DNA of 64,000 nucleotides from JAWLHJ01 sp039587535 (GCA_039587535.1 JBDHIF010000010.1:1-64000); one strand, 5' to 3'; shown: positions 1 to 9,362, counted from the stretch's first letter. A program made the numbers and translations. Notes: generated by a model from the sequence alone, not told the origin.

Positions 1-1
1 G

Positions 2-799
2 GACCCCGCGGGCAACAGCCTCAGGGTCTTCATCCATGGCACGGCTCCGGGCTCGGGGCCGGGCTCCCGGACCTTCGACGATGCTCGGGTCACGGTCGTG
101 GACGGTGAGGGGAGCTCGGCGGTGCTGGCCCTGGCGCCCATCGACGCGTGCGTGGCCATTCTCCCGGAGAATGAAACGGGATCGTGCTTCACCGCCGGAG
201 CGAGCTTGGCAGAGGGCTACGAAGCCGGCGAGGCCCTCACGCTGGACGTCGAGCTGGCAGACGGGAGGAGGCTTTCGGGCTCGACGACGATCCCTGGCGG
301 GTTCGACCTGGCCGCCGTCGGTGGAACGTGCCTTCTGACCCCCGATACCCGGCTGCCGCTGGAGTGGACACGGTCGGAGGGCGCGCGGGCCTACGTCAGC
401 GAGGCCTTGATTGTGGGGCTTGCCGAAGCGCTTGCCGATGAGGGCATCGAGGCCCCCGACACCCTGTACCTGGTGGGGCTCTCGATCTCCGAGTCCGACA
501 CGACGGTCTCGTTCCCGGACCAGTTCGGCGTCTTCGACCGCTTCGACCTCGACCGGGATCTGGCGATTCGCCTCCAGGTGGGCCTCCCCGAGGGCACGAG
601 CGCGGAGATCGCCATCACCGCGCTCGACGAGAACGAGACGAACTGGGCTCGGGGAGGGAACTTCAACCCATCGGGGGCCGTCCGAGTGTCCAGCCTCGCG
701 GGGGACGGGTCCGGAGCGTTCGGCTCGGCCGTCACGCGTCGCTTCACGATCGTGAGCTCGGCAGATACGACGGTGGCCCCTGGCTGCACCCAACCCTGA
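2..799 (+). CDS. C-terminal part of an exported hypothetical protein (5' end outside window)
   Basis: An open frame runs from the window edge, first full codon at base 2, to a TGA at 797-799, so only the last 265 residues are visible. I do not recognise a family. The visible part is acidic, has scattered Cys residues and beta-strand-like stretches (alternating hydrophobic residues, many Thr/Ser/Gly), and ends in a Cys-containing tail. This fits an extracytoplasmic protein or lipoprotein, but that is inference because the N-terminus is missing. It converges on the carotenoid operon, with 15 bases between the two stop codons and no obvious hairpin there. Confidence 0.6.
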   Translation, partial: DPAGNSLRVFIHGTAPGSGPGSRTFDDARVTVVDGEGSSAVLALAPIDACVAILPENETGSCFTAGASLAEGYEAGEALTLDVELADGRRLSGSTTIPGGFDLAAVGGTCLLTPDTRLPLEWTRSEGARAYVSEALIVGLAEALADEGIEAPDTLYLVGLSISESDTTVSFPDQFGVFDRFDLDRDLAIRLQVGLPEGTSAEIAITALDENETNWARGGNFNPSGAVRVSSLAGDGSGAFGSAVTRRFTIVSSADTTVAPGCTQP

Positions 800-814
800 C
801 GGGTCCCGTCCAGC

Positions 815-1762
815 TCAGGCCCTCTGCTCCTCCCGTCTCAACTCGTAACGCCGCTCCGCGTACGCTCCATCCTCGACCCAGAGCCTCCGCGCACGCTTCT
901 CGATCACGGGCCGGATCCACCGCCCGAACATCTTCATGAACGGAAGGAACTGAGGCCGGTCCGACGTCGCGAGGGTGGTCTCCAACACGGCAGAGCGGCC
1001 GGGCTCGATCGGCGTAGCGTGGGTCTCCACGACGGACCCGACACCCTCCCCCCGGATGATCGTCATGACGATCGTCCTCGGATCGGGACAGTCGAAGAGC
1101 GCGTCGACCTCCATGCCCACGCGCTTCGTGATCCGGTAGACCACGCGTACGGTCACGGTCTCGTCGTCCCGCTCCAGAACGCGGAGGTTGCCGAACGAGT
1201 GAGGGTGGAAGTGCGCCCCGTGCCATGGATCCAGACGGTTCGCGAGCACATCGCGCGGCTCGCACTTCGCCTCGAGTCGCATGGTGGCGTCGAAGAACGT
1301 GGTCGGGCGCTCCGGCAAGATCGGCGCTTCCGTCGCGCCCTCGCCCGACCCGGGGCGGATCCAGATCAGCACGCCGTCATCGAACATGGTCACCGGCTGC
1401 CACTTGCCGAGCCCCTCCTCGCCGATCGCGAGTCCGTGCCAGGGGCAGACCACACATCCGTCGCGGACGAACCCGTCGGACATTCGAGCCCCCATGTGCG
1501 GGCAGCTGTCGGGCGCGACCTTGATCCCGCTCTTCGCACGCCACACGACGTAGTCCTCGCCGTCAACCCTGTATCGATGCGGGCCCTGGCCGATGGCCCG
1601 CGACGCGTCTACGGCAAACCACCCACCCGAGGGCTTCGCGAGTGCCCGCTCGAGCGCTGAGTTGATCCAGGCCGGTTGGGCCTGTTTCCAGTCCGGGAGG
1701 TCGGACCAGAGCTCCGTGGACGGAAGCTTACGCCCGATGTTGATAAAGCTCGGTTCAGTCAT
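815..1762 (-). CDS. Rieske [2Fe-2S] protein of a carotenoid operon
   Basis: 315 residues. An N-terminal Rieske domain carries both cluster ligand pairs, CPHMG (Cys87, His89) and CPWHG (Cys106, His109), about 17 residues apart as is usual. The C-terminal half, with a WHGAHFHPHSFGN stretch, resembles the DUF5914-type or ring-hydroxylase-like C-terminal region of Rieske proteins found beside carotenoid genes. It is the last gene of the operon, 4 bases after the crtU-like gene. I infer an oxygenase or desaturase step that modifies the carotenoid end ring; the exact reaction cannot be read from sequence. ATG start at 1762. Confidence 0.8.
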   Translation of the reverse strand: MTEPSFINIGRKLPSTELWSDLPDWKQAQPAWINSALERALAKPSGGWFAVDASRAIGQGPHRYRVDGEDYVVWRAKSGIKVAPDSCPHMGARMSDGFVRDGCVVCPWHGLAIGEEGLGKWQPVTMFDDGVLIWIRPGSGEGATEAPILPERPTTFFDATMRLEAKCEPRDVLANRLDPWHGAHFHPHSFGNLRVLERDDETVTVRVVYRITKRVGMEVDALFDCPDPRTIVMTIIRGEGVGSVVETHATPIEPGRSAVLETTLATSDRPQFLPFMKMFGRWIRPVIEKRARRLWVEDGAYAERRYELRREEQRA

Positions 1763-1766
1763 ACAC

Positions 1767-3266
1767 CTATCCTCGAGTCAGCCCTGCGAGTAATCCCCGT
1801 GCCGGAACCGAGCGCACCGGTTCCGACCGGACGCCGTGAACGGCCAGAAGTCGATTGGCCGCCAGGAAGCCCGATGCCGCCGCCCGCTCCATCAACGCGC
1901 TGGGAATCGGAAGCTTGGCGAAATCGCCGGCGAGCGCGAGCCCCTCGAAGGGCGTCTCCACTCCTGGGCGGCCCTCGAACGACCCGGGCGCGAAGGCGGG
2001 GCAGTCACGGCGCACCAGGTATCGCTCCTCCAACACGGTCGCGTCGCGGGTCTCCGGGTACAGCTGATGGAGGCCGTCCATGAGCTGCCGCCGCATCTCG
2101 GCCTCCGGAATGTCCGGGTCCACGGCGTAGGCGTGCAGCTCGACCACGGAGCCCCCGCTCGACTCGGCCCATTCCCGACTCTCGTCCTCGAAGAGATGAT
2201 AGAGAGAGATGTTGTCGAGCGGTCCGAGCCCGGTCGTCCCGACGAACGGGTCCCGCCCGGCCCGGGTCGGCCGATCCAGCCAAAGCCTCCACACGACGAA
2301 CGGAAGCGTGAGCGAGAGCCCCTCGATCGAGGCCCGCCAAGGAGCGTCGTCGAGATCGGCGGACGCTTCCACCACGGCCTGGAGCGGCGGTACCGGCAGA
2401 GCCAGCACGACCCCATCGGCCTCGAGCGGGCCGTCCGTGGTGTCGACGTGCCATGCGGAGCCCTCACCGCGACGCACCGCCGAGACCTCCGATTCGAGGC
2501 GGACGTCCACACCGAGTCCGGACAGGTAGCGTTCGAACGGCTTCCATATGGCCGTGGAGAAGGGCGATCTGCAGACGTCGAACACGAGGCCCTCGGGATT
2601 CCCCGTGAAGTAGAAGTGGAACATCATGAGCAGCTCGCCCGCCGACATCTCGCGCTCCGGATTGAAGAACGAGTGCGCGAAGACGTCGAAGAACAGCCGG
2701 CGGGCGCGGGGCGGGAAGCGAAGCGAGTCGAGGTATGCTCCGGCGTCCATGACGTCACGCCGCCGGTACGTTCGGCCCTGCTCGTACGTCAGCATCTCGA
2801 GCGCGCGAGCCGCGCTGACCCCCATGAGGTCGCGAAGACCGATGGCGGGTGAGCGCGCGGTGAGCACGATCAGGTTCGCCGGTGTGCTCTTCGGGAGGCC
2901 GCGAAAGCTCTGCTCTTCTCCGTCGGGGCCCAGGATCGGGTAGTCCTCGAGCTTGCAGAGGAACGAGAGCTCCGGATCGATGCGCTGAAGAAGCGACTGC
3001 AGGTTGTAGTACTGCCGGAAGAACGCATGGAAGCCCCGTTCCATCTCGAAGGCCTCGCCCGTCGCCAGGCGGTCGGTCCATGCCCCGGCCCGCCCTCCCA
3101 GGAACGGCTCCTTCTCCACGAGCGTGACGCGGACACCGCGCTCGGCGAGTACGGTGGCCGCGGCGACACCCGCGATCCCGCCACCGGCCACCACGGCGGT
3201 CGCGGAGCCTTCGACCCGCTCGAGCCCCTCGGGGAGTGGGTGGACGAGCTCTCTACGCCGAGGCAT
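1767..3266 (-). CDS. crtU: FAD-dependent carotenoid oxidoreductase, CrtU-like (beta-carotene desaturase/methyltransferase family)
   Basis: 499 residues with an N-terminal FAD-binding GGGIAG (28-33) followed by the acidic end of strand 2 (VEKEPFLGGRAGAW), and a C-terminal FAD motif (GLALAGDF). Stretches such as ERGFHAFFRQYYNL and FAHSFFNPEREMSAGEL match what I recall of CrtU, which converts the beta-ionone rings of beta-carotene into aromatic phi-rings in isorenieratene synthesis. The neighbouring crtY, crtI and methyltransferase genes support this assignment. The ATG start overlaps the methyltransferase stop in a TGATG. A related FAD-dependent carotenoid isomerase or ketolase cannot be excluded. 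Confidence 0.75.
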   Translation of the reverse strand: MPRRRELVHPLPEGLERVEGSATAVVAGGGIAGVAAATVLAERGVRVTLVEKEPFLGGRAGAWTDRLATGEAFEMERGFHAFFRQYYNLQSLLQRIDPELSFLCKLEDYPILGPDGEEQSFRGLPKSTPANLIVLTARSPAIGLRDLMGVSAARALEMLTYEQGRTYRRRDVMDAGAYLDSLRFPPRARRLFFDVFAHSFFNPEREMSAGELLMMFHFYFTGNPEGLVFDVCRSPFSTAIWKPFERYLSGLGVDVRLESEVSAVRRGEGSAWHVDTTDGPLEADGVVLALPVPPLQAVVEASADLDDAPWRASIEGLSLTLPFVVWRLWLDRPTRAGRDPFVGTTGLGPLDNISLYHLFEDESREWAESSGGSVVELHAYAVDPDIPEAEMRRQLMDGLHQLYPETRDATVLEERYLVRRDCPAFAPGSFEGRPGVETPFEGLALAGDFAKLPIPSALMERAAASGFLAANRLLAVHGVRSEPVRSVPARGLLAGLTRG

Positions 3267-3964
3267 CAGGAGGGCCGCGAAGCCAGGAAGCTGTGAACGA
3301 TCCCTCGTTGCCAGCCGTCCATGGTTTCCGTTCTTACGTCCGCGAAGCCGGCGTTCCGCAGTCTGTCCTCCAGCGTCTTCACCGAATCGAACTCCGAGAC
3401 GCTACGCCGGAGATATCGGAAGATCTTCGTCGTCCGCGCGAAGATGAGGCCCAGAGGGATGACGATGCCGAGCGTCACGAGATTCCACACGAAGCGAGAC
3501 CAGAGCGATCCACGGACGGAGTACTCGTGCAGGCACAGGGTGCCCCCCTCGGCGAGGAGCGGCCGAATACGCTCCAGGCAGAGGTCGGGGTCCGGCACGT
3601 TCCGGATCCCGTAGGCCATCAGGATGCCGTCGTAGGGTCCCGCTGCCCCGCCCTCCGCCGGATCCATGGCGTTGCCCAGAAGCCATTCCACGCCGGCCAG
3701 CTCCTCCTTCCCTCTCGCCGTGGCCAGCATGCCTTCGGAGGCGTCCATGCCCGTGATCGTAGCGTCCGGGTAAGCCTCCTTCAGAGCGGCCGTGGAGAGC
3801 CCCGTGCCGCAGCAAAGGTCCAGGATGCGGGCCCCTTCGGGAAGGTTCATGCGGGTGGCGCTCATGCGGAGGTGTTTGGAGTACCCCGGATTGAGCGCGC
3901 TCAGGAGGTCGTAGCTTCGGGCTACCTTGTCGAATTCGGTGGGGACGTTCGCCTTCTCTCTCAT
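3266..3964 (-). CDS. SAM-dependent methyltransferase (UbiE/CrtT-like) of the carotenoid operon
   Basis: 232 residues. A class I SAM-binding fold is visible: motif I ILDLCCGTG near residue 45, an acidic GMDAS after strand 2, and a GPYDGILMAYGIRNVPD segment typical of the UbiE family. It sits between crtB and crtU-like. The S. griseus crt cluster also carries a methyltransferase gene (crtT) next to crtU, so a role in carotenoid tailoring is likely; a quinone methyltransferase role is the alternative. The ATG at 3964 overlaps the crtB stop in an ATGA. The open frame extends far upstream, but that part only overlays crtB. Confidence 0.75.
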   Translation of the reverse strand: MREKANVPTEFDKVARSYDLLSALNPGYSKHLRMSATRMNLPEGARILDLCCGTGLSTAALKEAYPDATITGMDASEGMLATARGKEELAGVEWLLGNAMDPAEGGAAGPYDGILMAYGIRNVPDPDLCLERIRPLLAEGGTLCLHEYSVRGSLWSRFVWNLVTLGIVIPLGLIFARTTKIFRYLRRSVSEFDSVKTLEDRLRNAGFADVRTETMDGWQRGIVHSFLASRPS

Positions 3965-4886
3965 GCCAGGCTCGACCGCGATGATGATGGGTGGGTGGGA
4001 AGTGTGAGGACCTCGTCCGGGAACTCCAGGACGCGCTCGGGAATGGAGACCGGGCCGCTCCGTCCCAGGCTGACGAGCCCGCCGCCCACGGAGCGCATGA
4101 CCGAAGAGGCCATGAGCACGAGCTTCCGCCCGAGCGGGACGTATTGGCGGCCCGCCAGGGGGTCGCAGCCCACGCGCCGAAGGCGGTCGCCGATCGCGGA
4201 ATAGACGCTCCGCGCCGTGCGAATCGACATCGAGCAGCGCAAAGAGAGCGCCGGCAGGCCCGCGTCTCCGGAAGCGTAATAGCGGTCTGCCTCGTCGAGC
4301 AGCTTGGCGATCGCGTGCGAGACGGGCTCCGCGGCGTCTGGCGGGAAGGGTGAGCCCAGGCGGTCCGCTAGGCCGCCGGTGCCACACTCGGCCAGGATCT
4401 CGTCGGGGATGTAGAGTCGGTCGCGCTCCCAGTCCTCGCGTTCGCCAGAGCCCAGTCTCCTCGCGTGCCCATGGCATGACACATCATGAGGCCCACACAG
4501 CCCGCAACGTAGTAGCAGTAGGCCAGAAGGTCGTCCATGGACTCGTATCGTTGGCCCTGCACGTCCATGTGCATGCCGCGGAGCAGGTCCTGCGCGTACC
4601 GGAACGGGATGCGCCGCTCGTGCACCGTCTCCTGGAACAGGGCAAGGACAGGGTCGTCCTGCTCAGCGCCCTCGTAGACCAGGCGCAACTCGTCGAACAG
4701 CGTGTCGAGCGCCTCCTGCTGACGTGACGGAGCGACGAGGTCCACCGCGTCGTCCGCGCGCCGACACCAGGCGTAGAGGGCGACGGCGTGGATGCGCGCG
4801 TCCGGGGGCAGCACCCGCGACGCCAGATGGAAGCTCTTGGAGTGCTTCTCGATGACCTGGGCGCTGACACGCGCTGCCTCCTTCAC
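3961..4886 (-). pseudogene. crtB: Phytoene synthase, broken by an internal deletion and frameshift
   Basis: Two frames together encode a squalene/phytoene synthase. The first (GTG at 4886, overlapping the crtI stop) has the first Asp motif RRADDAVD and runs through AGCVGLMMCHAMG to about position 4445. The second continues with EDWERDRLYIPDEIL to the stop at 3961. Roughly 15 residues are missing at the junction, including the DLG..MQLTNI.RDV part of the second Asp-rich motif, and the frame shifts there. CrtB condenses two GGPP to phytoene, so the pathway's first committed step looks lost. The rest of the operon is intact, so this may be a very recent mutation or an assembly error. Confidence 0.8.
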
Positions 4887-6382
4887 CCTGCCAGGTCCTC
4901 GATCACGAGGCGCGCCGTGGCCTTGGCGGAGTTCACGACGCCCGGCACACCTGCCCCCGGGTGCGTGCCCGCGCCCACCAGGTACAGGCCAGGGATTCGA
5001 TCGTCCCGGTTATGGGGTCGGAACCATGCGCTCTGGGTGAGCGTCGGGGCGCACGAGAACGCTGAGCCCAAGTGAGACCCCAGGACGCGCTCGAAGTCCG
5101 TCGGCGTGAGCCACCGCTTGGTGACGACGTGCCGGCGCAGGTCGGGGAGATGGGGCTCGAGGTAGGCGAGCACTCGATCGGCGTACTCGGCTGCGAAGCT
5201 GTCCCAATCGACAGGTGCGTTGCCGAGGTGTGGGACGGGCGCCAGCACATAGAACGCCTCGCACCCCGGTGGGGCGAGTGAGGGGTCGCTGACCGTGGGC
5301 GCGTGGAGGTACAAGCTGAAGTCCTCGGGCAGCCCCGGGCCATGGAAGATCTCCTTCAACAGCTCGCGATAGCGGGCACCGAAGAGAATCGTGTGGTGAG
5401 CCACGTGGTCGTCGTAACGCCGATCGGTTCCGAAGTACAGCACGAACAGCGACATCGACCAGTCCATCCGCTCCAAGCGACGCGCCGTTTTTTGGGCGTC
5501 ACGGTCGGACTTCAGCAGCTTGCCATAGGTGTGCACGAGGTCGGCGTTCGAGACGACCGCATCAAACGACTCGGTGCCACGCGGGGTCGAGACGCGGTGT
5601 TGGACGCGACCGTCGCTCCGGTCCACCTCGATAGACTCGACCGGGGTGTCCAGGTGGAGCTCGCCACCTAATTCCCGGTAGAGGCGAACCAGAGCCTGCA
5701 CGAGCGCGCCCGTCCCGCCTCGAGGGAAGTAGACGCCCCACTCCCGCTCGAGATGATGGATGAGCGTGTAGATGGCACTCGTCTCGAACGGGTTTCCGCC
5801 TACGAGTAGCGAGTGGAAGCTGAGCGCCTGGCGCACGTGCTCGTCGCGGACGAAGCGGCCCACGGCTCGGTAGACGGATCGGTCCGCGCGCAGACGAACG
5901 AGCTCCGGAGCGACGCGGACCATGTCCCAGAACCGCAGGAACGGTGTCGACGCCAGTTCTGTGTAGCCGGCTCGAAATACCTCGCGAGCGTACTCCACGA
6001 ACGCCCTGTAACCGGCCTCGTCGCTCGGGTTCAAGCGCGCGATCTGGGCCGCCATGGAGTCGGCGTCACCGTTGTAGTCGAACGTCGTTCCGTCCTCCCA
6101 CACGAGTCGGTAGAACGGATCGACCGGCATCAGCTCCACGTAGTCGCGAACGTCCCGGCCCGCCTCGGCGAACAGCTCCTCGAAGAGGTTCGGGGCCGTG
6201 ATGACGGTCGGTCCTCCGTCGAACACGAAACCGTCCTGCTCGTACACGTACGCGCGCCCACCGGGCTTGTCGCGAGCCTCGAAGATCGTGGTCTCGAAGC
6301 CGGCGTTCTGGAGCCTGACGGCTACCGTGAGCCCCCCGAAGCCACTCCCGACGACGGCGACCCGCTTGGGCACGTCAGCCAT
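4883..6382 (-). CDS. crtI: Phytoene desaturase
   Basis: 499 residues, the normal length for CrtI. N-terminal dinucleotide-binding VGSGFGG (11-17), then PGGRAYVYEQDGFVFDGGPT, which is characteristic of CrtI. The C-terminus has the family FAD signature GLYLVGAGTHPGAGVPGV. It desaturates phytoene, normally through to lycopene, at the membrane. The ATG at 6382 was chosen because the fold begins at once; upstream codons in frame only overlay crtE. It overlaps crtE by 8 bases and crtB by 3, so translation is probably coupled. Confidence 0.92.
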   Translation of the reverse strand: MADVPKRVAVVGSGFGGLTVAVRLQNAGFETTIFEARDKPGGRAYVYEQDGFVFDGGPTVITAPNLFEELFAEAGRDVRDYVELMPVDPFYRLVWEDGTTFDYNGDADSMAAQIARLNPSDEAGYRAFVEYAREVFRAGYTELASTPFLRFWDMVRVAPELVRLRADRSVYRAVGRFVRDEHVRQALSFHSLLVGGNPFETSAIYTLIHHLEREWGVYFPRGGTGALVQALVRLYRELGGELHLDTPVESIEVDRSDGRVQHRVSTPRGTESFDAVVSNADLVHTYGKLLKSDRDAQKTARRLERMDWSMSLFVLYFGTDRRYDDHVAHHTILFGARYRELLKEIFHGPGLPEDFSLYLHAPTVSDPSLAPPGCEAFYVLAPVPHLGNAPVDWDSFAAEYADRVLAYLEPHLPDLRRHVVTKRWLTPTDFERVLGSHLGSAFSCAPTLTQSAWFRPHNRDDRIPGLYLVGAGTHPGAGVPGVVNSAKATARLVIEDLAG

Positions 6383-7400
6383 AAGCGCGCACGAGCGCTG
6401 CCAACTCGGACGCGACCGCGTCCACGGCAGCAGACTCGAACGGCTCCGATCGGAGGAGGGACATCGCTTGGTCCATCTCGGCCTCGATCCGTCCGGGCGC
6501 AACCGGCCCGAGCGCACTCGCGATGCGCTCACGGACCTGGTCGAGCTCCCACTCGACCTCGGCCGCGCGCAGCCTACGGGTGATGTCGGCGTACGAGACC
6601 TGATCGACGTGGTCCGCGAACCACGCCCAGGGCCACGTAGCCCGCCCCAATCGCAGGTCCTCGAGGCCCTTATGTCGCCGCTGGTCGTGACGGATGCCGC
6701 TCCAGTCGTCGAGCATCTGGAAGGCGACGCCCACGCGGGAGCCGAAAGCCCGGATGCGGTCGACCGCCTCCGGAGCGGCTCCCGCGCATCGGGCGCCCAT
6801 GGCCGCGGCGAGACCCATGAGCGCCCCGGTCTTCAGGTCGGTCGCCGCGGACACGACGCTCGGGACCTCGGTCCTGGACAGCGACGTCACCGATGCCGAG
6901 ATGTCCAGCGCCTGGCCCTCGTGGCATCGCAGGACGCCGAGGATGACGTCTTCCGTGAGCCCGAGCCGGCAAGCATCGTCGCAGGGCAGCCGGGACAAGC
7001 ACGACATGGACGCGAAGTAGAGCCAGTTCCCTGTGTTCAGGGCGACCGGAAGCCCGTACCGGTGGTGAAGCGCCGGCTCGCCACGGCGCGTCGCGGAATC
7101 ATCCTCGATGTCGTCGATCACGAGAGAGCCCGCGTGCAAAAGTTCGATGGCCACCGGCAGGAGGTCGGGCATCTCACCGGGGCGACCACCGGCCAAGGTC
7201 CAGGAGTGGGTGAGCAACCGAGCGCGGAACCCCTTCCCGTTGCGGGAGAGGATGTCGCGGGCCGGCTCGAACAGGGCCGCGTCGAGGTAGCGTGCGGCCC
7301 GATCCACATGCGGACCGATCTCGCGCAATTCTGCGAGCTCCCTCATCAGCTCCGACAGAAAGAGGTCGACCTCGAGGGGTGCGGGACGGTTCTCAGGCAT
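6375..7400 (-). CDS. crtE: Polyprenyl diphosphate synthase, probably GGPP synthase
   Basis: 341 residues of the class I isoprenoid synthase fold. The first Asp-rich motif is intact (DDIED, 96-100). The second reads DDWSG (231-235) instead of DDxxD, followed by a DLRLGRATWPWAW segment that I recall from a polyprenyl synthase subgroup. Its place between crtY and crtI makes GGPP for phytoene synthesis the likely product. Overlaps of 8 bases with both neighbours fit one mRNA. The altered second motif leaves some doubt about chain length and catalytic detail. Confidence 0.8.
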   Translation of the reverse strand: MPENRPAPLEVDLFLSELMRELAELREIGPHVDRAARYLDAALFEPARDILSRNGKGFRARLLTHSWTLAGGRPGEMPDLLPVAIELLHAGSLVIDDIEDDSATRRGEPALHHRYGLPVALNTGNWLYFASMSCLSRLPCDDACRLGLTEDVILGVLRCHEGQALDISASVTSLSRTEVPSVVSAATDLKTGALMGLAAAMGARCAGAAPEAVDRIRAFGSRVGVAFQMLDDWSGIRHDQRRHKGLEDLRLGRATWPWAWFADHVDQVSYADITRRLRAAEVEWELDQVRERIASALGPVAPGRIEAEMDQAMSLLRSEPFESAAVDAVASELAALVRAYG

Positions 7401-8571
7401 CCGGGGGGGAGGGTCTGAAGCGGTAATGGAGCGATAGGCCCGGAGGCGGTCGGCCCACGAGGAAGCGCCAACGATCCCGCCACCCCAACTCCAACGCGTA
7501 GAAGCGTCGGATGGTTGCTAGGGGCAGTCGGTATACTCTTTCGAATATGGGGCGCCGGCGCTCCGGCGGATACCACCGGAACATCAGCCGGTTGAGGAAC
7601 CTCGCGAAGGACGCTTGCCGCCGGTGCATCTTCGCCAGGCGGTCCAGCTCGGAACCGAACAGGTCGCGGGGCGCGCGCGAGGCGACGAACTCGGCCAGCC
7701 TGAGCGCGATCGGGAAGGAGTAGCCTGTGCCCGGGTGGTACCAGCCGCCGCGGTATCCAGCCTGTAGGAGTCCGTATCCCGGCGGGTCGATCCGCTCGGA
7801 CCAGGGCATGGGGAGCACCCCCTTCTCGGTACGGACCACACGGGAGATCGTCCAGCCGCGTCCCTGGACGTACGCGCGGACCTCACCCTCCAGAGGGACA
7901 GCGTCGAACGCAGGCGAAGCGTTGAAATACGTGTCCTCGACCAGCACGCGACGCTGGCCCATCGGGAGCACGTACATGAAGCGGTAGCCGTGGGCCTGGT
8001 CGACGCGCGCATCCATGACGATCGGCAGATCGAGCCCGTGGGCCTCGTCGAGCTCCAGCTCCATCCCGAAGAACTTCTGATAGCCGGAAGGCGCGTCCGG
8101 GCGCCATCCCTTCCCGCCGCGGGCGTCCACGATCACGGTTCCTCGGACCTCCTCGCCCGAGGCCAGGATCGCGCGGTCGGCTCGCAGCTCCCCGACGTCT
8201 GCGCCGAGAAGTAGATCCGAGCCCTCGGCCCCTTCGACGGCTTGGCGTACGATCTCGTGAAGCCGTTCGCTCGACACGCCCGAATAGGGATCTTCGAGGG
8301 TGTGGGAGGCACTGGGGAAAAGGATCCGATATCCGCTCCAGCGGTACGTCAGGAGTGGAAGGAGCCATGGACGGGCCGTACTCGGGATGTCGCGGTCGTG
8401 CAGGCACCACGTGTGGTTGCCGCCGAGGCGGTCAGCGCGTTCGATGAGCGCGATGGTTGCCGAGGGCTGGTGGTGGCGCAGGGCCAACGTGAGCAGCCCG
8501 CCCTGCAGTCCCCCCCCTGCCACTACGTAGTCGAAATCGGTCATATTCGACATCATATACCCGCCATCCAT
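7393..8571 (-). CDS. crtY: Lycopene cyclase (CrtY type)
   Basis: About 392 residues. N-terminal FAD-binding VVAGGGLQGG and the CrtY hallmark RLGGNHTWCLHD; later PGTGYSFPIALRLAEF. It cyclises lycopene ends to beta-rings, giving the substrate for the CrtU-like enzyme. First gene of the operon. The start is uncertain: ATG at 8571 lies only 12 bases from the divergent ATG at 8584, and in-frame ATGs at 8556 and 8544 (directly before DFDYVVAGG) are equally possible. None has a strong Shine-Dalgarno site, so a leaderless message is conceivable. Confidence 0.88.
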   Translation of the reverse strand: MDGGYMMSNMTDFDYVVAGGGLQGGLLTLALRHHQPSATIALIERADRLGGNHTWCLHDRDIPSTARPWLLPLLTYRWSGYRILFPSASHTLEDPYSGVSSERLHEIVRQAVEGAEGSDLLLGADVGELRADRAILASGEEVRGTVIVDARGGKGWRPDAPSGYQKFFGMELELDEAHGLDLPIVMDARVDQAHGYRFMYVLPMGQRRVLVEDTYFNASPAFDAVPLEGEVRAYVQGRGWTISRVVRTEKGVLPMPWSERIDPPGYGLLQAGYRGGWYHPGTGYSFPIALRLAEFVASRAPRDLFGSELDRLAKMHRRQASFARFLNRLMFRWYPPERRRPIFERVYRLPLATIRRFYALELGWRDRWRFLVGRPPPGLSLHYRFRPSPPDA

Positions 8572-8583
8572 TTGGGACTAACC

Positions 8584-9297
8584 ATGCCGCCACGCCCGGA
8601 CGCCTGGAGAATCGGCCCCGTTTACCTGTTCATCGTCGCATTGGCCATCGCCCCGGCCACTTCGTCGGCTCAGGCAGGCGACGCGGCTGGGGACGCAGCC
8701 GTGGGCACGCCCGCTCCGGATCCTTTCGATTCAGTGGATTTCGGTGAGGGCCCATACGAGGAGATGGAGGCCCTGCTGGAGGTCACCATCTTCAACATCG
8801 ACGTGCTCACGTTGACCGTGCGGGTCGGTCCAGGTACGGCCCAACGCCTCGAGGGCCTCGCCGAAGGGCGCACCGAGTACACCGAGGAGCTTGCCGACTC
8901 TGTCGGCATAGTGATGCTCGAAGCCGAGGACGCATGGGCGCGGCAGGTCTTCCTACGTGACGTCGGTCTGGGCCGGCTGACCGACGGAATGCGAGAGACA
9001 GCCGAGAAAGCCGCCGACGCCGGGTACATCAGCCAGGAGTACGCGTCCTCGTTCGCCGCGGCGCTCCCGGAGTGGTTCGGGTTCCTCCAGGAGCGCGGGG
9101 CCAAGGACGGCGACGCGATCTACTTCCGCATCCAGGGAGACCGGGTGCGAACGGCCTACCGAACCGTCGACGGCCAAGTCCTTCTCGATGACACGACGGT
9201 GGACCGCGAAAGCCGACTCGGGAGCATCCCGAGCTTCTTCGCCCCCGATACCCGGTTCCGCGAGCGGCTCGTCAAGTCGCTACTCACCGACCCTTAG
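8584..9297 (+). CDS. Exported protein, possibly chalcone isomerase-like fold
   Basis: 237 residues with a signal peptide (hydrophobic VYLFIVALAIA, cleavage after ATSSAQA). The mature part alternates short strands and helices and ends in a module (DAIYFRIQGDRVRTAYR, then VDGQVLLDD) that recalls the chalcone-isomerase-like family of exported proteins. I would not claim enzyme activity. It is divergent from crtY with a 12-base gap, so the two may share control. No Shine-Dalgarno is evident before ATG 8584. Confidence 0.75.
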   Translation: MPPRPDAWRIGPVYLFIVALAIAPATSSAQAGDAAGDAAVGTPAPDPFDSVDFGEGPYEEMEALLEVTIFNIDVLTLTVRVGPGTAQRLEGLAEGRTEYTEELADSVGIVMLEAEDAWARQVFLRDVGLGRLTDGMRETAEKAADAGYISQEYASSFAAALPEWFGFLQERGAKDGDAIYFRIQGDRVRTAYRTVDGQVLLDDTTVDRESRLGSIPSFFAPDTRFRERLVKSLLTDP

Positions 9298-9362
9298 CGT
9301 CGGCGTCGGACGGTCGGTCGTCTTCGCACGGCTCACTCCGGGAGGCGCAGCCGCAACTCGGT

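Noticed and set aside
3961..4886. Programmed frameshifting in crtB
   Set aside because: A slip would not restore the missing residues of the second Asp-rich motif; the change is a deletion.
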